A model generated the notes under the pieces. The model worked only from the letters and a program-made list of their open reading frames with translations, was not told where the DNA came from and made no database searches. A stretch of 64,000 bases of DNA. Origin: Vibrio cincinnatiensis. Lineage in GTDB: Bacteria > Pseudomonadota > Gammaproteobacteria > Enterobacterales > Vibrionaceae. The position numbers were made by a program, and so were the translations under genes. The stretch lies in NCBI RefSeq assembly GCF_022113815.1, contig NZ_SGOM01000007.1:124001-188000 (forward strand), in the 5' to 3' direction. Every line of letters begins with the position of its first letter. The stretch's first letter is position 1. Of this stretch, positions 18,379 through 28,743 are shown in pieces.

Positions 18379-19671
18379 CTAGGGGGTGGCGTACAGCAGT
18401 TGGCTATAACGAGAAAGTGTATTTAAACGAATTTTTGCATTGGCAATAAAGGTTTCTCGGCTTTTCCCTGTTAATGACTTTGCTTGAGGCAAATCAACGG
18501 TTCGAGCGTCTTTATGAACGCCATGAACCAAAAACTCATAGTGTAAATGAGGGCCCGTTACCCGCCCTGTTCCCCCTAATGTACCAATCACTTGCCCTTG
18601 TTTAACTCTTTGCCCTGTTTTGACCGTTCGGCGAGTTAAATGCAGGTATTTGGTGAGGTAAGTATTGCTGTGACGAATAAATACATAGTTACCGTTAAAT
18701 TGGTTATAACTCGACTTTTCGACCACACCATCGCCGGCTGCCCAAATAGGGGTTCCTACTGGAGCAACATAATCGGTCCCTCGGTGGGCTTTTAATTGTC
18801 CGGTCACCGGATGAAGACGACGAGGATTAAAATTAGAAGAGACTCGACGAAAATCAAGAGGAGAACGTAGAAAAGCTTTTTTCATTGCTCGTCCATTCTC
18901 ATCAAAATATTGACCCGTGTGATCATCTAAAATTGCAGTAAATGTCGTTCCTTGGTTAGTAAATGTGGCAGCGATAATGTTACCGCGTCCAATCACTTCC
19001 CCCTCAACCACCTTTTCTTGAAACAATAATTGAAACGTATCCCCAGCTCGAATATCTAAAGCAAAATCGATATCCCAACCAAAAATACCCGCTAACTCCA
19101 TAATTTGGTTAGCCGTTAGCCCTGCTGCATTTCCCGCATTCCAGAAGTTTGAGTGAATTTCAGCTTGTGCATAGTTGTACTGATAAAACACTTCTTTTTT
19201 ATCGATTTTGGATGAAAAACCCGATGCTGTACGCGTGATATCAAACGTTTCATAGGCACTAATTCGACGTTTAAGTTGAATTAATTGATTGTTTTCATCA
19301 AAACCAAATTGTAACTCATCACCGGGGAGTAATCGGCTAAGTTGCTGGTTGATCGTCTGATTGCTAGAGGTTAGCTCATATAAAAGACGGGAGGACAAAC
19401 CAATGCGCTGAAAAAGTATAGCGGCACTTTCTCCAGCATTCACATGATAAGTTTCCCAACGTAGTAAAGCTGATGGCAAAATGGTGCGACCAGGAGATAA
19501 AGCTTCACGGTTAATCGTTAAAGGATAATGTTGACCGACTTGCAGACGTTCGGGTTGTGTTCTCAATGCTTCCGGATCTGGGAGAAAAAATAGTGCAATC
19601 ACAATCAGTGCGCTAAAAAAGGCAATAAATGCCCGATGAACCCAGGGAAGACGAGCAAAAATTGCTAGCAT
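18379..19671 (-). CDS. shyC: M23 family peptidoglycan DD-endopeptidase, ShyC-like
   Basis: Encodes 430 residues. An N-terminal membrane anchor (about residues 13-31) is followed by an OapA/LysM-like region (about 75-180). The LytM (M23) zinc domain (about 295-395) shows H-x3-D in HRGTDYVAP and H-x-H in GPHLHYEF, both intact, so it should be catalytically active. It cleaves peptidoglycan cross-links during cell growth. Position next to tyrS matches V. cholerae ShyC. It is divergently transcribed from tyrS across 129 bases. Confidence 0.88.
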   Translation of the reverse strand: MLAIFARLPWVHRAFIAFFSALIVIALFFLPDPEALRTQPERLQVGQHYPLTINREALSPGRTILPSALLRWETYHVNAGESAAILFQRIGLSSRLLYELTSSNQTINQQLSRLLPGDELQFGFDENNQLIQLKRRISAYETFDITRTASGFSSKIDKKEVFYQYNYAQAEIHSNFWNAGNAAGLTANQIMELAGIFGWDIDFALDIRAGDTFQLLFQEKVVEGEVIGRGNIIAATFTNQGTTFTAILDDHTGQYFDENGRAMKKAFLRSPLDFRRVSSNFNPRRLHPVTGQLKAHRGTDYVAPVGTPIWAAGDGVVEKSSYNQFNGNYVFIRHSNTYLTKYLHLTRRTVKTGQRVKQGQVIGTLGGTGRVTGPHLHYEFLVHGVHKDARTVDLPQAKSLTGKSRETFIANAKIRLNTLSRYSQLLYATP

Positions 19672-19800
19672 ACTCGTGTTCGTTCAATAATTAATAATAA
19701 AATCGCCAGTTGGTTAGTCTAACTGGTTTCAAAAGTCATCGCTATTCAAGTAAGATGTCGAACTATTAAATTTTTGCCAAATCTGTGGGAGTGAACAAGA

Positions 19801-20988
19801 ATGGCGAGTATTGAAGCTGCTTTAGCTGAGATTAAGCGTGGTGTTGAAGAGCTAATTCCAGAAGAAGAATTAGTGGCAAAACTAAAAGAAGGTCGTCCTC
19901 TACGTATCAAGTTAGGAGCGGATCCAACAGCGCCAGATATTCATTTAGGCCATACTGTGATTCTTAACAAGTTACGCACTTTCCAAGATTTAGGCCATGA
20001 TGTTACTTTCTTGATTGGTGATTTTACCGGTATGGTCGGTGATCCAACGGGAAAAAATACCACTCGCCCTCCTTTGACGCGAGAAGATGTACTGCGTAAT
20101 GCAGAAACGTATAAACAGCAAGTGTTCAAAATTTTGGATCCGGCGAAAACGAAGATTCAGTTTAACTCTGAATGGCTGTCTGAATTGGGTGCAGAAGGCA
20201 TGATCCGTTTAGCTGCGAATCAAACTGTTGCCCGAATGTTGGAGCGTGACGACTTTAAAAAGCGCTATGCTGGTGGCCAGCCGATAGCGATTCATGAGTT
20301 CATGTATCCTTTATTACAAGGCTATGATTCAGTGGCGATGGAAACCGATGTCGAGTTGGGTGGAACCGATCAGAAATTTAACTTGCTGATGGGACGTGAA
20401 TTACAAAAAGCCAATGGACAGAAGCCTCAAGTTGTTCTGATGATGCCTTTATTGGTCGGTTTAGATGGTGAGAAAAAAATGTCTAAATCAGCCAATAATT
20501 ATATCGGTATCAGTGATTCGCCGAGCGAAATGTTTGGGAAGATCATGTCTATTTCAGATGATTTGATGTGGAGTTACTATGAATTGCTTTCTTTCCGTCC
20601 ATTAGCTGAACTTGAACAGTTTAAAGTTGATGTAGCGCAGGGTAAAAACCCTAGAGACATCAAAATTTTATTAGCGAAAGAAATCATTGCTCGTTTCCAC
20701 ACGGATGCAGATGCGGATGCGGCTGAGCAGGAATTCATTAATCGCTTTCAAAAAGGCGCACTGCCTGATGAAATGCCAGAGTTTACTTTTGCACAGGGCA
20801 TTGCTATTGCCAACTTATTGAAAGATGCGGGATTAGTCGCTTCAACGTCTGATGCGATGCGCATGGTAAAACAAGGTGCGGCTAAGCAAGATGGTGAAAA
20901 ACTTGAAGATGCAAAATGGGTACCTGAAGCGGGCACTTATGTCTACCAAGTCGGTAAACGCAAGTTTGCTCGGGTTACTCTCGAATAA
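19801..20988 (+). CDS. tyrS: tyrosyl-tRNA synthetase
   Basis: Encodes 395 residues, the shorter TyrRS type. The class I HIGH-like motif is HLGH at residues 48-51, and the KMSKS loop is in [13 protein letters not shown]. The C-terminal S4-like RNA-binding domain includes [17 protein letters not shown]. It charges tRNA-Tyr. The gene starts with ATG 11 bases after GGGAG and ends with its own terminator. Confidence 0.96.
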   Translation: MASIEAALAEIKRGVEELIPEEELVAKLKEGRPLRIKLGADPTAPDIHLGHTVILNKLRTFQDLGHDVTFLIGDFTGMVGDPTGKNTTRPPLTREDVLRNAETYKQQVFKILDPAKTKIQFNSEWLSELGAEGMIRLAANQTVARMLERDDFKKRYAGGQPIAIHEFMYPLLQGYDSVAMETDVELGGTDQKFNLLMGRELQKANGQKPQVVLMMPLLVGLDGEKKMSKSANNYIGISDSPSEMFGKIMSISDDLMWSYYELLSFRPLAELEQFKVDVAQGKNPRDIKILLAKEIIARFHTDADADAAEQEFINRFQKGALPDEMPEFTFAQGIAIANLLKDAGLVASTSDAMRMVKQGAAKQDGEKLEDAKWVPEAGTYVYQVGKRKFARVTLE

Positions 20989-21006
20989 TATGTGATTGAT
21001 AGCAAC

Positions 21007-21030
21007 AAAAAGCGCATGAATGCGCTTTTT
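21007..21030. terminator. terminator between tyrS and dacB (convergent)
   Basis: AAAAAGCGCAT / ATGCGCTTTTT, usable from both sides. Confidence 0.88.
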
Positions 21031-21041
21031 GTTTATCAGCC

Positions 21042-22460
21042 TCAGTCATGAATATTTAAAATCATTTGGTAGAACTGTTGCTCAAATCGAGTGATGGGAG
21101 CTTCGATCGGTTTTTTAGGATCGGATTGGGCTGGAAAATAGTCGGTAATAAATTGGACAAAAAGCGCTTGAGGCTGACCCGTGTTATCGAGAGAAAAGCC
21201 AACCATATTATGAGTCCCATACAGTGAGCCACTTTTGGCTTTTAATCGCCCACGGATATTTTCATTTCGCATACTACGTCGATAGCGTAGCGTACCGTTC
21301 TCTCCAGCCGTTGCCAGCGACCGAATTAAGTTTAATTCGCTATCATGCTGCCAAAGGTAGTAAAGAATTTGTCGCATTGATTCTAGGCGTATACGGTTAT
21401 TTCTTGATAATCCGGAACCATCAACAATTTGAGCATCATTGAGATCAATACCAGTGCGGGCAAAAATAATTTGTTTGAGCGCTTCGCTACCATTATTGAA
21501 GCTACCGGGTTGCAGAAAAAATTTCTGACCTAATGTCTTGAACAGCGCATCAGCAATCAGGTTATCCGAATCTTGCAGCATCGTTGTGAGCAGTTGAGGT
21601 AAGCGTTCAGAATGATGAGTGGCTATTTTATTCCACTGCTGACTGTCGGGGGCTCCTACTTTTATTTCTCCATCTAACGTCATTTCTAATTGGTTGATCA
21701 ACTGCCTTATTACGCGTTGTGCATACAATTCGGTGTTTTGTATAGCAAATTTAAGTGGAAGAGGCTGGCTACGCTGAGCGAGGCAGCCCGAGAGCTGGTA
21801 GTGGTTATCATGACTTGCTATTAACTCTAAATCACAATGTTGAGCTTGCTTCTGCGCTTGAGTCACACTGCGTGCATCACTTTCCACATCAATAGAGTAG
21901 TGTGGCGGGACATAGACACGGGTTGCTCCATCATTTTGTGTATAAATAGAGGCTTGAACGCAGTTACCATCTAAATTAATCGCACTCACTGGGGCGCTAT
22001 AGCAAACACCAAGGCTATCCCAAGGCCAGCCAACGGCGCGTGGATACCCCGTAAAATGCTGGTTATTTAACCAAAGGTCGCCACGAATTCGCGTACCATT
22101 TTGTTGTTTATAGCGAAGTAATAAGGTTTTGATATGTTCAGTGGTTAAGGTGGGATCACCGGAAAAAATTAAAGCTGCATCTTGATTATTGCTACGTAGT
22201 TGCGTTTCAAAGGAAAACTGCTCACCCAGCTCAAGCTGACTGGCGAGGGCGGTAATCACTTTTAAGGTACTGGCTGGGGGAAAATAGTCCCCGGTTTTGT
22301 GTTGGAAGGCTGGTTTTGCTTCAGTCAGTGTTTGAATCACTAATCCACTACGAATCCCACTGGGTAACCATGATAAACCACTTGGGTTTGGCGCGGTATG
22401 AGCATAAGAGAGGTTAAGAGTTGAGAGCCAAAAAAAACTCAAAGAGAGAAAAAAACGCAT
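21042..22460 (-). CDS. dacB: D-alanyl-D-alanine carboxypeptidase/endopeptidase (PBP4)
   Basis: Encodes 472 residues from ATG 22460 (MRFFLSLSFFWLSTLNLSYAHT), which gives a clean signal peptide with cleavage after SYA. Longer frames run back through the ompU terminator and are rejected. The serine-active motifs are all present: SxxK in PPASTLKVITAL, SxN in SGLSRNNR, and K(T/S)G in LKAKSGSLYG. It is a periplasmic class C PBP that trims or cleaves peptidoglycan cross-links. Confidence 0.93.
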   Translation of the reverse strand: MRFFLSLSFFWLSTLNLSYAHTAPNPSGLSWLPSGIRSGLVIQTLTEAKPAFQHKTGDYFPPASTLKVITALASQLELGEQFSFETQLRSNNQDAALIFSGDPTLTTEHIKTLLLRYKQQNGTRIRGDLWLNNQHFTGYPRAVGWPWDSLGVCYSAPVSAINLDGNCVQASIYTQNDGATRVYVPPHYSIDVESDARSVTQAQKQAQHCDLELIASHDNHYQLSGCLAQRSQPLPLKFAIQNTELYAQRVIRQLINQLEMTLDGEIKVGAPDSQQWNKIATHHSERLPQLLTTMLQDSDNLIADALFKTLGQKFFLQPGSFNNGSEALKQIIFARTGIDLNDAQIVDGSGLSRNNRIRLESMRQILYYLWQHDSELNLIRSLATAGENGTLRYRRSMRNENIRGRLKAKSGSLYGTHNMVGFSLDNTGQPQALFVQFITDYFPAQSDPKKPIEAPITRFEQQFYQMILNIHD

Positions 22461-22506
22461 ACACCCATCAGTTGTGAAGCAAATAATAAAGAGAGTATAC
22501 CAGAGA

Positions 22507-22533
22507 ATAAAACGCCTGCGAGTTGCAGGCGTT
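22507..22533 (-). terminator. Rho-independent terminator of ompU
   Basis: On the minus strand AACGCCTGC / GCAGGCGTT with a 5-base loop followed by TTATT, 30 bases after the porin stop and before the dacB start. Confidence 0.85.
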
Positions 22534-22562
22534 TGAGAGCATATCATTCACAAATAAGCGAA

Positions 22563-23579
22563 TTAGAAGTCGTAACGTAGGCCTAGTGCTAGTTCGTCTT
22601 CAGCTTGTGCTTTAGTTGCTGTACCGGTTCCACCGATTACACCAATCTTGTCGTCTTTATCAATCATATTAAAGTTATAAGAGACATAAGCGCGGAAGTT
22701 TGGTTTAAAGAAGTAAGTTGCATCAACCGCTAGGTTATCAGCAGAGGTTTCTTTATTCGTTTCAGCGTTATTGTAAGTCAGAGTAAACACAGTTTGGTTT
22801 AGTGTGTACGCTGCTGCAAATTCATAGCCAGTATAGTCTGCGTCATGTTTTGCTTTTTCACCGTCAGTAAAGACACCAGCAAAGTAGAAATCAGACACCG
22901 CATAAGAAGCCGCTAGCATATATTCATTGGCTTCATCTTGATCGGCATAACCAGCACCGACTTTAAAGCCTGTGTCAGCAAATGCATAGATAGCTGATAA
23001 TGAGTAGCCATCTTCGTTGTTATCGTAGAACGTATCTGTCTTATTACCTTGAGCGTCTTTATCTTGACGGTCAGCAAAACGGTAGCTGGCTTTGACTGCT
23101 AAGTCATCAAATTGACCAGAGTAAGAAACCATATTGTCTGCACGGTCTGCAACGGTTAATTTATCTGCTGCTGAGTTACCGTGGTAAGCCATGATATCGG
23201 TAAAATCAGTGATAACGCCTAGTGCACCATCATTTTTACCGTAAGTCACTTCACCAAAGTCACCACCAATTCCCGCATAGGCATAACGGTTGGTTAAATC
23301 ACTACTGTCTGAGTCTACATCTTGACCTTCATCAGAAGTCGTAAACTCACCTTCATAGAAACCAACACCATATAGGCTATCGTTGATTTGAGTTTTACCC
23401 AGTACGTTAATACGTACGCGAGTTTTATCCTCAGCTTTACCATCTTTTAGAGATAGACGTGCTTCTGCACGGCCGCCAAGAGCAAGCGAAGTACCATCTT
23501 GATTATAAATTTCACCAGCATTTGCGCCAGCTGCCACTGCTGCAGCTGAAACTGCTAAAGCGATCAGAGTTTTGTTCAT
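22563..23579 (-). CDS. ompU: OmpU-type general porin
   Basis: Encodes 338 residues from ATG 23579 (MNKTLIALAVSAAAVAAGANA), with TTAGGA upstream. The signal peptide cleaves after GANA. The mature protein is a 16-strand type porin with many alternating aromatic strands and ends in the outer-membrane signature LGLRYDF with terminal Phe. The PEVTYGKNDG-like segment (GEVTYGKNDG) and a long acidic Asp/Glu-rich surface are typical. Its location between dacB and greA is that of V. cholerae ompU, which is ToxR-activated there. Sequence differs enough that species-level function, such as bile resistance, is inferred only. Confidence 0.88.
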   Translation of the reverse strand: MNKTLIALAVSAAAVAAGANAGEIYNQDGTSLALGGRAEARLSLKDGKAEDKTRVRINVLGKTQINDSLYGVGFYEGEFTTSDEGQDVDSDSSDLTNRYAYAGIGGDFGEVTYGKNDGALGVITDFTDIMAYHGNSAADKLTVADRADNMVSYSGQFDDLAVKASYRFADRQDKDAQGNKTDTFYDNNEDGYSLSAIYAFADTGFKVGAGYADQDEANEYMLAASYAVSDFYFAGVFTDGEKAKHDADYTGYEFAAAYTLNQTVFTLTYNNAETNKETSADNLAVDATYFFKPNFRAYVSYNFNMIDKDDKIGVIGGTGTATKAQAEDELALGLRYDF

Positions 23580-24127
23580 CTTATTAAATCCTAATTTACT
23601 GTCCATAAATCATTATTGTCTGCAAGTAGCCACCAGGGGAAACCGTGGTACTTGAGTTACGAATAGTAAAATGCATCTGTTTGCTTTGTCGAAATGATGT
23701 ATTTGCAAGCGAAGCATTCATTTTCGTGGTTTCATTTGTAACTGCAAAGTTCCCCGGTGAGTTAGTAAAATGATATAAATATCGCTTATGAACACTGTTT
23801 TATTGTGATAAAAAAAATATCAAGAATTTGATTTTAAACGATTTTTCTGGTTTTTTTAACACTGATCTGATCAGTAAAAAAAATGAATTATTTAGTTTTT
23901 TTTACTTTATTAGGCTATTTTTCCTACAATCTAAGTGTGCACAAGATCACGCAAAATCAATAAGTTCATAATGAATCTCAAATTCTGATCGCAATACTTG
24001 AATTTGGATGATTTCATCACCATGTTTGTTTACACTAGTAGACAATGCATTCATCAATCACTACCTAGCCTATATTGGGTTGGGTGGTTTTGTATTGTCC
24101 AAAGATAACTTTGGCATAGAGGTAATT
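23580..24127. promoter_or_regulatory. ompU-greA divergent intergenic region
   Basis: 548 bases, very AT-rich with T- and A-runs. It contains the perfect palindrome ACTGATC-T-GATCAGT at 23861-23875, with two Dam (GATC) sites. An in-frame extension of greA to 24008 is not supported by family length. ToxR regulation of ompU would be expected here, but I could not pick a site with certainty. Confidence 0.5.
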
Positions 24128-24601
24128 ATGGAAAAAGTTCCTATGACCGTCCGTGGTGAAAAATTGCTGCGTGACGAACTCGAGCGGTTATTGAAATTGC
24201 GCCCTCAAATTTCTCAAGCGATCGCGGAAGCGCGTGAGTTGGGGGATTTAAAAGAAAATGCGGAATATCATGCTGCACGAGAAGAGCAAGGCATTTGTGA
24301 AGCTCAAATTCGTGATATTGAATATAAGCTCTCAGTGGCTCAAGTTATTGATGTCGCTAAGATGGAAAATACGGGTAAAGTCATTTTTGGTTCAACCGTG
24401 ACCTTGATCGATGTGGATACTGAGGAAGAAAAGCGTTACCAAATTGTGGGTGATGATGAAGCTGAAATTAAATCTGGACGAATTTCAGTCAGTTCCCCAA
24501 TTGCACGTGGTCTAATCGGTAAAAGTGAAGGGGATGAAGTTTCGATCAGTACTCCAGGCGGTGAAAAATTGTTTGAGATTGATCGGGTTGAATACCTATA
24601 A
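24128..24601 (+). CDS. greA: transcription elongation factor GreA
   Basis: Encodes 157 residues starting [18 protein letters not shown], the usual family length. The N-terminal coiled coil carries the acidic tip loop in [16 protein letters not shown], which inserts into the RNA polymerase secondary channel. The C-terminal domain includes [18 protein letters not shown]. It stimulates RNA cleavage in backtracked complexes. The gene is followed by a terminator shared with yhbY. Confidence 0.96.
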   Translation: MEKVPMTVRGEKLLRDELERLLKLRPQISQAIAEARELGDLKENAEYHAAREEQGICEAQIRDIEYKLSVAQVIDVAKMENTGKVIFGSTVTLIDVDTEEEKRYQIVGDDEAEIKSGRISVSSPIARGLIGKSEGDEVSISTPGGEKLFEIDRVEYL

Positions 24602-24631
24602 TTCATCAAAAAGTGTAATGGATGATTAAAT

Positions 24632-24658
24632 AAAAAGGTCGCAACAAGCGACCTTTTT
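24632..24658. terminator. bidirectional terminator between greA and yhbY
   Basis: AAAAGGTCGC / GCGACCTTTT with a short loop and flanking A/T runs. Confidence 0.88.
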
Positions 24659-24677
24659 GTAATCTAACACTAGCAGA

Positions 24678-24974
24678 TTATTTGCGTGGTAATTCGATTT
24701 TACGCTGCTCAGATGGGCGATAAAGGACCACAACTTTACCAATAAGTTGGACTTTTTCTGCACCCGTTTCACGAACAATTGCATCAACAATCAATTGTTT
24801 CGTATCACGGTCTTCTGATACCACCTTCACCTTAATCAGTTCATGGTGGTTAAGCGCAATTTCGATTTCCGCCAAAACAGCTTCAGTGAGGCCATTGGCG
24901 CCCATTAGCACAACCGGATTTAAATGGTGTGCCAAGCCTTTTAAGTGCTGCTTTTGTTTGTTGCTTAGGTTCAT
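24678..24974 (-). CDS. yhbY: ribosome-associated CRM-domain RNA-binding protein YhbY
   Basis: Encodes 98 residues from ATG 24974 (MNLSNKQKQHLKGLAHHLN), matching the length of E. coli YhbY. The CRM-domain GxxG loop is VLMGANGLTEAV. It associates with pre-50S particles and RNA. It is divergent from rlmE, the same head-to-head arrangement as in E. coli. Confidence 0.93.
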   Translation of the reverse strand: MNLSNKQKQHLKGLAHHLNPVVLMGANGLTEAVLAEIEIALNHHELIKVKVVSEDRDTKQLIVDAIVRETGAEKVQLIGKVVVLYRPSEQRKIELPRK

Positions 24975-25093
24975 TACGCGACCAAATTTATTTACTATAG
25001 GGTTGAAAACCACCATTTTAACGCCATCTATCCAGGAAGACTATATTTTCTACCCGACTTTCTCTGATAGAGACGGCTTTAGTTAGGAATCGA

Positions 25094-25723
25094 ATGAGTA
25101 AACAGAAGCATTCAGCGAGCTCTGGCCGCTGGTTGAAAGAACATTTTGACGATAAGTATGTGAATGAAGCGAAGAAAAAAGGTTATCGTTCACGAGCTAT
25201 CTTTAAATTAGAAGAAATTCAAAATAAAGACAAATTACTTAAGTCTGGGATGACCGTTGTTGATTTAGGGGCTGCTCCTGGTGGGTGGTCACAATATGCA
25301 GCGGGAATCGTTGGTGAGCAAGGCCAAGTGATTGCTTGTGATATTTTGCCGATGGACTCCATTGCGGGCGTTGCTTTTTTACAAGGTGATTTCCGTGAAG
25401 AAAGCGTGCTAGAAGCCTTGTTAGAGCGAATTCAACCCGATATGGTGGATGTGGTCATGTCTGATATGGCCCCTAATATGGCTGGAAATTTATCGGTGGA
25501 TCAGCCGCGAGCTATGTATTTGGTCGAATTAGCTTTAGATATGTGTCGACAAGTTCTTGCTCCAGATGGTAGTTTTGTAGTCAAAGTGTTTCAAGGTGAA
25601 GGATTTGATCAGTACGTACAAGAGGTACGTCACCTATTTAAGGCGGTCAAAATTCGCAAACCAGACTCATCAAGAGCGCGCTCTCGTGAAGTTTACATTG
25701 TTGCGACTGGTTACAAAGGCTAA
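25094..25723 (+). CDS. rlmE: 23S rRNA Um2552 2'-O-methyltransferase
   Basis: Encodes 209 residues. The SAM motif [15 protein letters not shown] and the K-D-K-E catalytic set (Lys in the N-terminal region, Asp in MSDMAPN, Lys in [10 protein letters not shown], Glu in SREVYIV) are visible. It methylates U2552 in the A loop of 23S rRNA during late 50S assembly. It lies 98 bases upstream of ftsH, as in E. coli. Confidence 0.96.
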   Translation: MSKQKHSASSGRWLKEHFDDKYVNEAKKKGYRSRAIFKLEEIQNKDKLLKSGMTVVDLGAAPGGWSQYAAGIVGEQGQVIACDILPMDSIAGVAFLQGDFREESVLEALLERIQPDMVDVVMSDMAPNMAGNLSVDQPRAMYLVELALDMCRQVLAPDGSFVVKVFQGEGFDQYVQEVRHLFKAVKIRKPDSSRARSREVYIVATGYKG

Positions 25724-25821
25724 CTATTTGGCCTGAAACGAGAATGTTTACACTATAGCTACGGTGAAAAAACTGTAGTACCCTACCTTTAATTACAACT
25801 AGTTATCGCGAGGCTTACACC

Positions 25822-27786
25822 TTGAGTGATATGGCAAAAAATTTAATACTGTGGCTGGTGATCGCCGTTGTGCTGATGTCTGTTTTCCAGAGCTTTGGCC
25901 CTGGTGACAGTAATGGAAGAACCGTCGATTACACCACATTTGTACAGGAAGTTGGCCAAGGCCAAATTCAAGAAGCTCAATTCAAAAACAGCGAAATTAC
26001 TTTTACCCGCCGTGGTAGTAATAATCGCTTTGTTACTTACATGCCGGTCTATGATGAGAAAGTACTTGATGATCTGATTAATCAGAATGTCAAAGTACAA
26101 GGCACACCACCAGAAGAACAAAGTTTACTCGGAACGATTTTTATCTCTTGGTTCCCTATGATTTTGCTTATTGGGGTATGGATATTTTTCATGCGTCAGA
26201 TGCAAGGTGGCGGTGGTAAAGGGGCGATGTCCTTTGGGAAAAGCAAAGCCCGCATGATGAGTGAAGAACAGATTAAAACCAATTTCGGTGATGTTGCTGG
26301 CTGCGATGAAGCTAAAGAAGATGTCAAAGAATTGGTGGATTATTTGCGTGATCCCAGTCGTTTTCAAAAGCTGGGAGGGAAAATTCCCACTGGCGTACTT
26401 ATGGTCGGCCCTCCGGGTACAGGTAAAACCTTATTAGCCAAAGCGATTGCTGGTGAAGCTAAGGTGCCATTTTTCACTATCTCAGGTTCAGACTTTGTGG
26501 AAATGTTCGTTGGTGTTGGTGCATCTCGTGTCCGTGACATGTTCGAGCAAGCCAAAAAAGCCTCACCTTGTATCATCTTTATCGATGAAATCGATGCGGT
26601 TGGTCGCCAACGCGGCGCTGGTGTCGGTGGTGGGCATGATGAGCGAGAACAGACGCTGAACCAAATGTTGGTTGAGATGGATGGTTTTGAAGGGAATGAA
26701 GGCGTCATTGTGATTGCAGCAACCAACCGTCCTGATGTGCTTGACCCTGCATTACTTCGTCCAGGGCGTTTTGACCGCCAAGTGGTGGTAGGCTTGCCGG
26801 ATGTTCGTGGTCGTGAACAAATTCTTAAAGTTCATATGCGTAAAGTACCGCTTGCAGGGGATGTTGAACCTTCACTGATTGCTCGTGGTACACCTGGGTT
26901 TTCTGGTGCTGACTTAGCTAACTTAGTTAACGAGGCTGCGCTGTTTGCTGCTCGTGGCAATAAACGCAACGTTTCTATGGTTGAGTTTGAACTGGCGAAA
27001 GACAAAATCATGATGGGTGCAGAACGTCGCTCAATGGTTATGTCTGAAGAGACAAAAGCCTCGACTGCTTATCATGAAGCAGGGCACGCGATTGTTGGTC
27101 GCTTGGTTCCTGAGCATGATCCCGTGTATAAAGTTTCAATCATCCCTCGTGGTCGAGCGTTAGGGGTAACGATGTACTTACCAGAACAAGACCGGGTGAG
27201 TATGTCTAAGCAACATCTTGAGTCCATGATTTCCAGCCTATATGGTGGCCGTCTGGCTGAAGAGCTGATTTACGGACCTGAAAAAGTATCAACAGGTGCG
27301 TCAAATGATATTGAACGAGCGACTGAAATTGCGCGGAAAATGGTTACTCAGTGGGGCTTCTCTGAGAAGTTAGGTCCTATGCTGTATGCCGAAGATGAAG
27401 GTGAAGTATTTCTTGGTCGAAGCGTAACGCAAACGAAGCATATGTCTGATGACACAGCGAAGCTGATTGATGATGAAATTCGTAAGATTATTGATCGTAA
27501 CTATGAGCGAACTCGTCAAATCTTGCTGGATAACATGGATATTATGCATGCGATGAAAGATGCATTAATGAAATATGAAACGATTGATGCTGGTCAAATT
27601 GACGATCTTATGGAGCGTAAGTCCGTGATTCGTGAACCTGCAGGGTGGGGGGATCAAAGCAAACCTACTCAACCCGAACCCTCTGATGATGATAAACCCG
27701 ATGTAGAAAAACAACCGGTAGATTCAGTGTCAGAAGAACAGGTTGAGAATGAGTCCACCTCTTCAGAGAAAAAAGACGCAGAATAA
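25822..27786 (+). CDS. ftsH: ATP-dependent zinc metalloprotease FtsH
   Basis: Encodes 654 residues from a TTG at 25822 ([12 protein letters not shown]). GAGG sits 8 bases before it, whereas the ATG three codons in is too far from that site. There are two membrane helices (about 9-26 and 105-125). The AAA+ domain has Walker A GPPGTGKT, Walker B IIFIDEID and [23 protein letters not shown]. The zinc site HEAGH follows in the protease domain. The C-terminal 50 residues are an acidic, low-complexity tail. It degrades membrane proteins, LpxC and sigma32. Confidence 0.96.
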   Translation: MSDMAKNLILWLVIAVVLMSVFQSFGPGDSNGRTVDYTTFVQEVGQGQIQEAQFKNSEITFTRRGSNNRFVTYMPVYDEKVLDDLINQNVKVQGTPPEEQSLLGTIFISWFPMILLIGVWIFFMRQMQGGGGKGAMSFGKSKARMMSEEQIKTNFGDVAGCDEAKEDVKELVDYLRDPSRFQKLGGKIPTGVLMVGPPGTGKTLLAKAIAGEAKVPFFTISGSDFVEMFVGVGASRVRDMFEQAKKASPCIIFIDEIDAVGRQRGAGVGGGHDEREQTLNQMLVEMDGFEGNEGVIVIAATNRPDVLDPALLRPGRFDRQVVVGLPDVRGREQILKVHMRKVPLAGDVEPSLIARGTPGFSGADLANLVNEAALFAARGNKRNVSMVEFELAKDKIMMGAERRSMVMSEETKASTAYHEAGHAIVGRLVPEHDPVYKVSIIPRGRALGVTMYLPEQDRVSMSKQHLESMISSLYGGRLAEELIYGPEKVSTGASNDIERATEIARKMVTQWGFSEKLGPMLYAEDEGEVFLGRSVTQTKHMSDDTAKLIDDEIRKIIDRNYERTRQILLDNMDIMHAMKDALMKYETIDAGQIDDLMERKSVIREPAGWGDQSKPTQPEPSDDDKPDVEKQPVDSVSEEQVENESTSSEKKDAE

Positions 27787-27803
27787 AATCATTGTGCTAA
27801 TCA

Positions 27804-27825
27804 AACCCCGACTTGTTCGGGGTTT
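27804..27825 (+). terminator. Rho-independent terminator of ftsH
   Basis: AACCCCGA / TCGGGGTT followed by TTCTGTTT, 18 bases after the ftsH stop. Confidence 0.85.
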
Positions 27826-27891
27826 TCTGTTTCAAGCCTAAATTTACTTCTTATATTACCTATTGTTGTGACTGTAGATATTCAGGGAATT

Positions 27892-28734
27892 ATGGACATT
27901 CGAACTGACACTAAACAGCTTTCTTTACATCGTCCTCAGATCATGGGGATATTAAATACCACCCCAGATTCTTTTTCAGATGGTGGGTGCTACTCATATT
28001 TAAATGATGCCTTTGCGCGGGCTGAACAAATGATTGCTGCAGGGGTCGATATTATTGATATCGGTGGTGAATCGACTCGACCTGGAGCACCAGATGTTTC
28101 TCTTACTGAAGAATTGGAACGGGTGATCCCACTGATTAAAATTATTCGGGCCAACTATCCAAATGTTTGGATTTCTATTGATACCAGTAAACCAGAAGTC
28201 ATGCGCCAAGCGGTGGAAGCTGGCGCTGATCTTATCAATGATGTGCGAGCATTGCAGGAACCCGGAGCATTGCAGGTTGCTGCACAAGCTAATCTCCCTG
28301 TCTGTATTATGCATATGAAAGGAGAGCCTCGTACGATGCAGAACTCTCCTCGCTATGATGATGTACTCAAAGAGGTGGATGACTTTCTGTCTGAGCGTAT
28401 TGAGGCCTGCGTACAAGCCGGCATCAAGCAACAAAATATTATTCTTGATCCCGGTTTTGGTTTTGGTAAATCTCTCGAACACAACTATCATTTGCTGGCG
28501 AATTTAGAAAAATTTCACCATTTTGGTTTACCCATTCTTGCCGGAATGTCACGCAAATCTATGATTTTTAAATTGCTTGATAAAACTCCCGCGGAGTGCA
28601 TGGTCGCTAGTGTGACTTGCGCAACGATTGCGGCAACAAAAGGAGCTCAAATTCTGCGGGTCCATGATGTTGAGCAGACGATAGAAGCCATGGCAATATT
28701 GCAAATGGTGAATAAAAATAAACAAAAACAATAA
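27892..28734 (+). CDS. folP: dihydropteroate synthase
   Basis: Encodes 280 residues from ATG 27892 (MDIRTDTKQLSLHRPQ). The N terminus then aligns in length with E. coli FolP up to IMGILNTTPDSFSDGG; a GTG 24 bases upstream is the alternative. Signature 2 is visible in DIIDIGGESTRPGA, and the pterin-site residues are in ILDPGFGFGKS. It joins pABA to dihydropterin pyrophosphate and is the sulfonamide target. It is followed by glmM after 9 bases. Confidence 0.94.
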   Translation: MDIRTDTKQLSLHRPQIMGILNTTPDSFSDGGCYSYLNDAFARAEQMIAAGVDIIDIGGESTRPGAPDVSLTEELERVIPLIKIIRANYPNVWISIDTSKPEVMRQAVEAGADLINDVRALQEPGALQVAAQANLPVCIMHMKGEPRTMQNSPRYDDVLKEVDDFLSERIEACVQAGIKQQNIILDPGFGFGKSLEHNYHLLANLEKFHHFGLPILAGMSRKSMIFKLLDKTPAECMVASVTCATIAATKGAQILRVHDVEQTIEAMAILQMVNKNKQKQ

Positions 28735-28743
28735 GGAATTATC

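Noticed and set aside
23861..23875. Palindrome as an intrinsic terminator of ompU or greA
   Set aside because: It is upstream of both genes and lacks a T-run after the stem in either reading direction.
28000..28491. Minus-strand frame of 163 codons
   Set aside because: Antisense to folP, with no independent support.
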